Source: Solirubrobacterales bacterium (GTDB lineage Bacteria > Actinomycetota > Thermoleophilia > Solirubrobacterales > Solirubrobacteraceae). From it: 14,198 nucleotides of DNA. The stretch covers positions 7,369-21,566 of the forward strand of contig PLBZ01000047.1 of assembly GCA_003134675.1 (NCBI GenBank). Direction: 5' to 3'. The notes below the pieces were generated by a model. That model searched no databases. It was not told the DNA's origin and worked only from the letters and a program-made list of their open reading frames with translations. The translations under genes were made by a program, and so were the position numbers. Positions 13,468 through 14,198 of the stretch are shown piece by piece. The stretch's first letter is position 1, and every line of letters begins with the position of its first letter.

Positions 13468-14198
13468 ATGGCAGTCGAGATTAGGCCCGTAACGTCACGA
13501 CGCGAGTTCGGCACGTTCATCAAGCTGCCGTGGCGGCTCTATCGTAACGAGCCCAACTGGGTGGCGCCGCTGCTGATGGACCTGAAGAAGCGGCTGGACC
13601 AAAAGAAGAACCCCTTCTTCAAGCACGCTGAGGCCCAGTACTTCCTGGCCTGGCGCGACGGGCGTCCGGTCGGTCGCGTCAGCGCCCACGTGGACCGCAA
13701 CTTCAACGAGTTCCAGGGCAACGCCTGGGGACTGTTCGGCTGGTTTGAGTGTGAGGAGGACCCCGAGGCGGCCCGCGCGCTGCTGGACGCCGCCGAGGCG
13801 TGGCTGCGCGAACGGGGCCGCGACCGCATGGTTGGCCCAATGGACTTCACGACCAACGACGAGATCGGGCTGCTCATCGAGGGACACGAGTATCCGCCGA
13901 TCATCCTCTGCCCCTGGCACCACCCCTACTACCAGCGCATCTTCGAGCAAGACGTCGGCATGACCAAGGCGATGGACCTGTACATGTGGAGCCTGTACGT
14001 GGACAAGCGCGAGAAGGTCCACCCGGCGATCTGGGAGGCGGCGGACAAGCTCGAGTCCGAGCACGGGATCGTCTGCCGCAACTTCCGCAAGAAGGATCTG
14101 CAGGCGGAGGTGACGAGGTTCCTCGAGGTTTACAACTCCGCGTGGGAGAACAACTGGGCCTCTGTGCCGCTCAACGAGGAGGAGGTCCGCCACTACGC
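13468..14198 (+). CDS. GNAT-like acyltransferase, candidate bacterial ceramide synthase (runs off right edge)
   Basis: The first 243 codons are visible, with no stop before the edge. The opening (IRPVTS, FIKLPWRLYRNEPNWVAPL, residues 5-35), the conserved KKNPFFKHAEAQYFLAWRDG (46-65), RPVGRVSAHVD (66-76) and GLFGWFECEEDPEAARALL (88-106) match a family of about 380-aa GNAT-fold proteins often annotated as hypothetical or N-acetyltransferase. RDGRPVGRVSA is the GNAT acyl-CoA-binding region. MVGPMDFTTNDEIGLLIEG (121-139) and PPIILCPWHHPYYQRIFE (143-160) are strongly conserved in look. Its pairing with an SPT-like gene resembles the Caulobacter setting, where a GNAT-superfamily protein acylates the SPT product to ceramide. 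That role is inference. The ATG at 13468 has only a weak purine stretch upstream; it may be leaderless. Confidence 0.78.
   Translation, partial: MAVEIRPVTSRREFGTFIKLPWRLYRNEPNWVAPLLMDLKKRLDQKKNPFFKHAEAQYFLAWRDGRPVGRVSAHVDRNFNEFQGNAWGLFGWFECEEDPEAARALLDAAEAWLRERGRDRMVGPMDFTTNDEIGLLIEGHEYPPIILCPWHHPYYQRIFEQDVGMTKAMDLYMWSLYVDKREKVHPAIWEAADKLESEHGIVCRNFRKKDLQAEVTRFLEVYNSAWENNWASVPLNEEEVRHY

Overview
This is a GC-rich 14.2-kb chromosomal segment with many GTG starts and start/stop overlaps. An actinobacterial (mIHF-type) integration host factor points to Actinomycetota. Paired YrbE/MlaE permeases fit this. The mix with a type III glutamine synthetase and a serine-palmitoyltransferase-like enzyme makes a deep-branching class such as Thermoleophilia my best guess, by inference only. 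I saw no tRNA, rRNA, CRISPR array, insertion sequence or phage gene. It reads as an ordinary chromosomal region, cut through a gene at each end.

Left third (1-4181, all minus strand). The 5' part of metH (cobalamin-dependent methionine synthase) runs off the left edge. Then come a complete type III glutamine synthetase (glnN) and a small secreted or lipid-anchored Ig-like protein. Two perfect 15-bp hairpins lie between glnN and metH.

Middle (4324-10854, all plus strand). A tightly coupled six-gene operon encodes two MlaE/YrbE permeases, a MlaF/Mkl ATPase, a large MMPL/RND exporter, a membrane-anchored thioredoxin-fold protein and a stand-alone B3/B4-domain protein. Every junction overlaps or is within 2 nt. 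The ABC half looks like a phospholipid/sterol importer of the MCE class, but no MCE-domain (MlaD) gene is present. The RND protein occupies the place where mce genes usually sit.

Right third. A conserved coiled-coil protein (10904-11509, plus) meets an mIHF-like nucleoid protein (11447-11866, minus) tail to tail with a 63-bp overlap. A 300-bp gap with palindromes and a terminator-like hairpin follows. Next is an alpha-oxoamine synthase that looks most like bacterial serine palmitoyltransferase (12167-13450, minus). Only 17 bp separates its start from that of a divergent GNAT-like protein (13468 to the right edge, plus). An SPT-like enzyme beside a GNAT-type acyltransferase resembles the first and acylation steps of bacterial ceramide synthesis. 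That pair and the MCE-less MlaEF-RND operon suggest an envelope-lipid theme. They are the most interesting content of the window.
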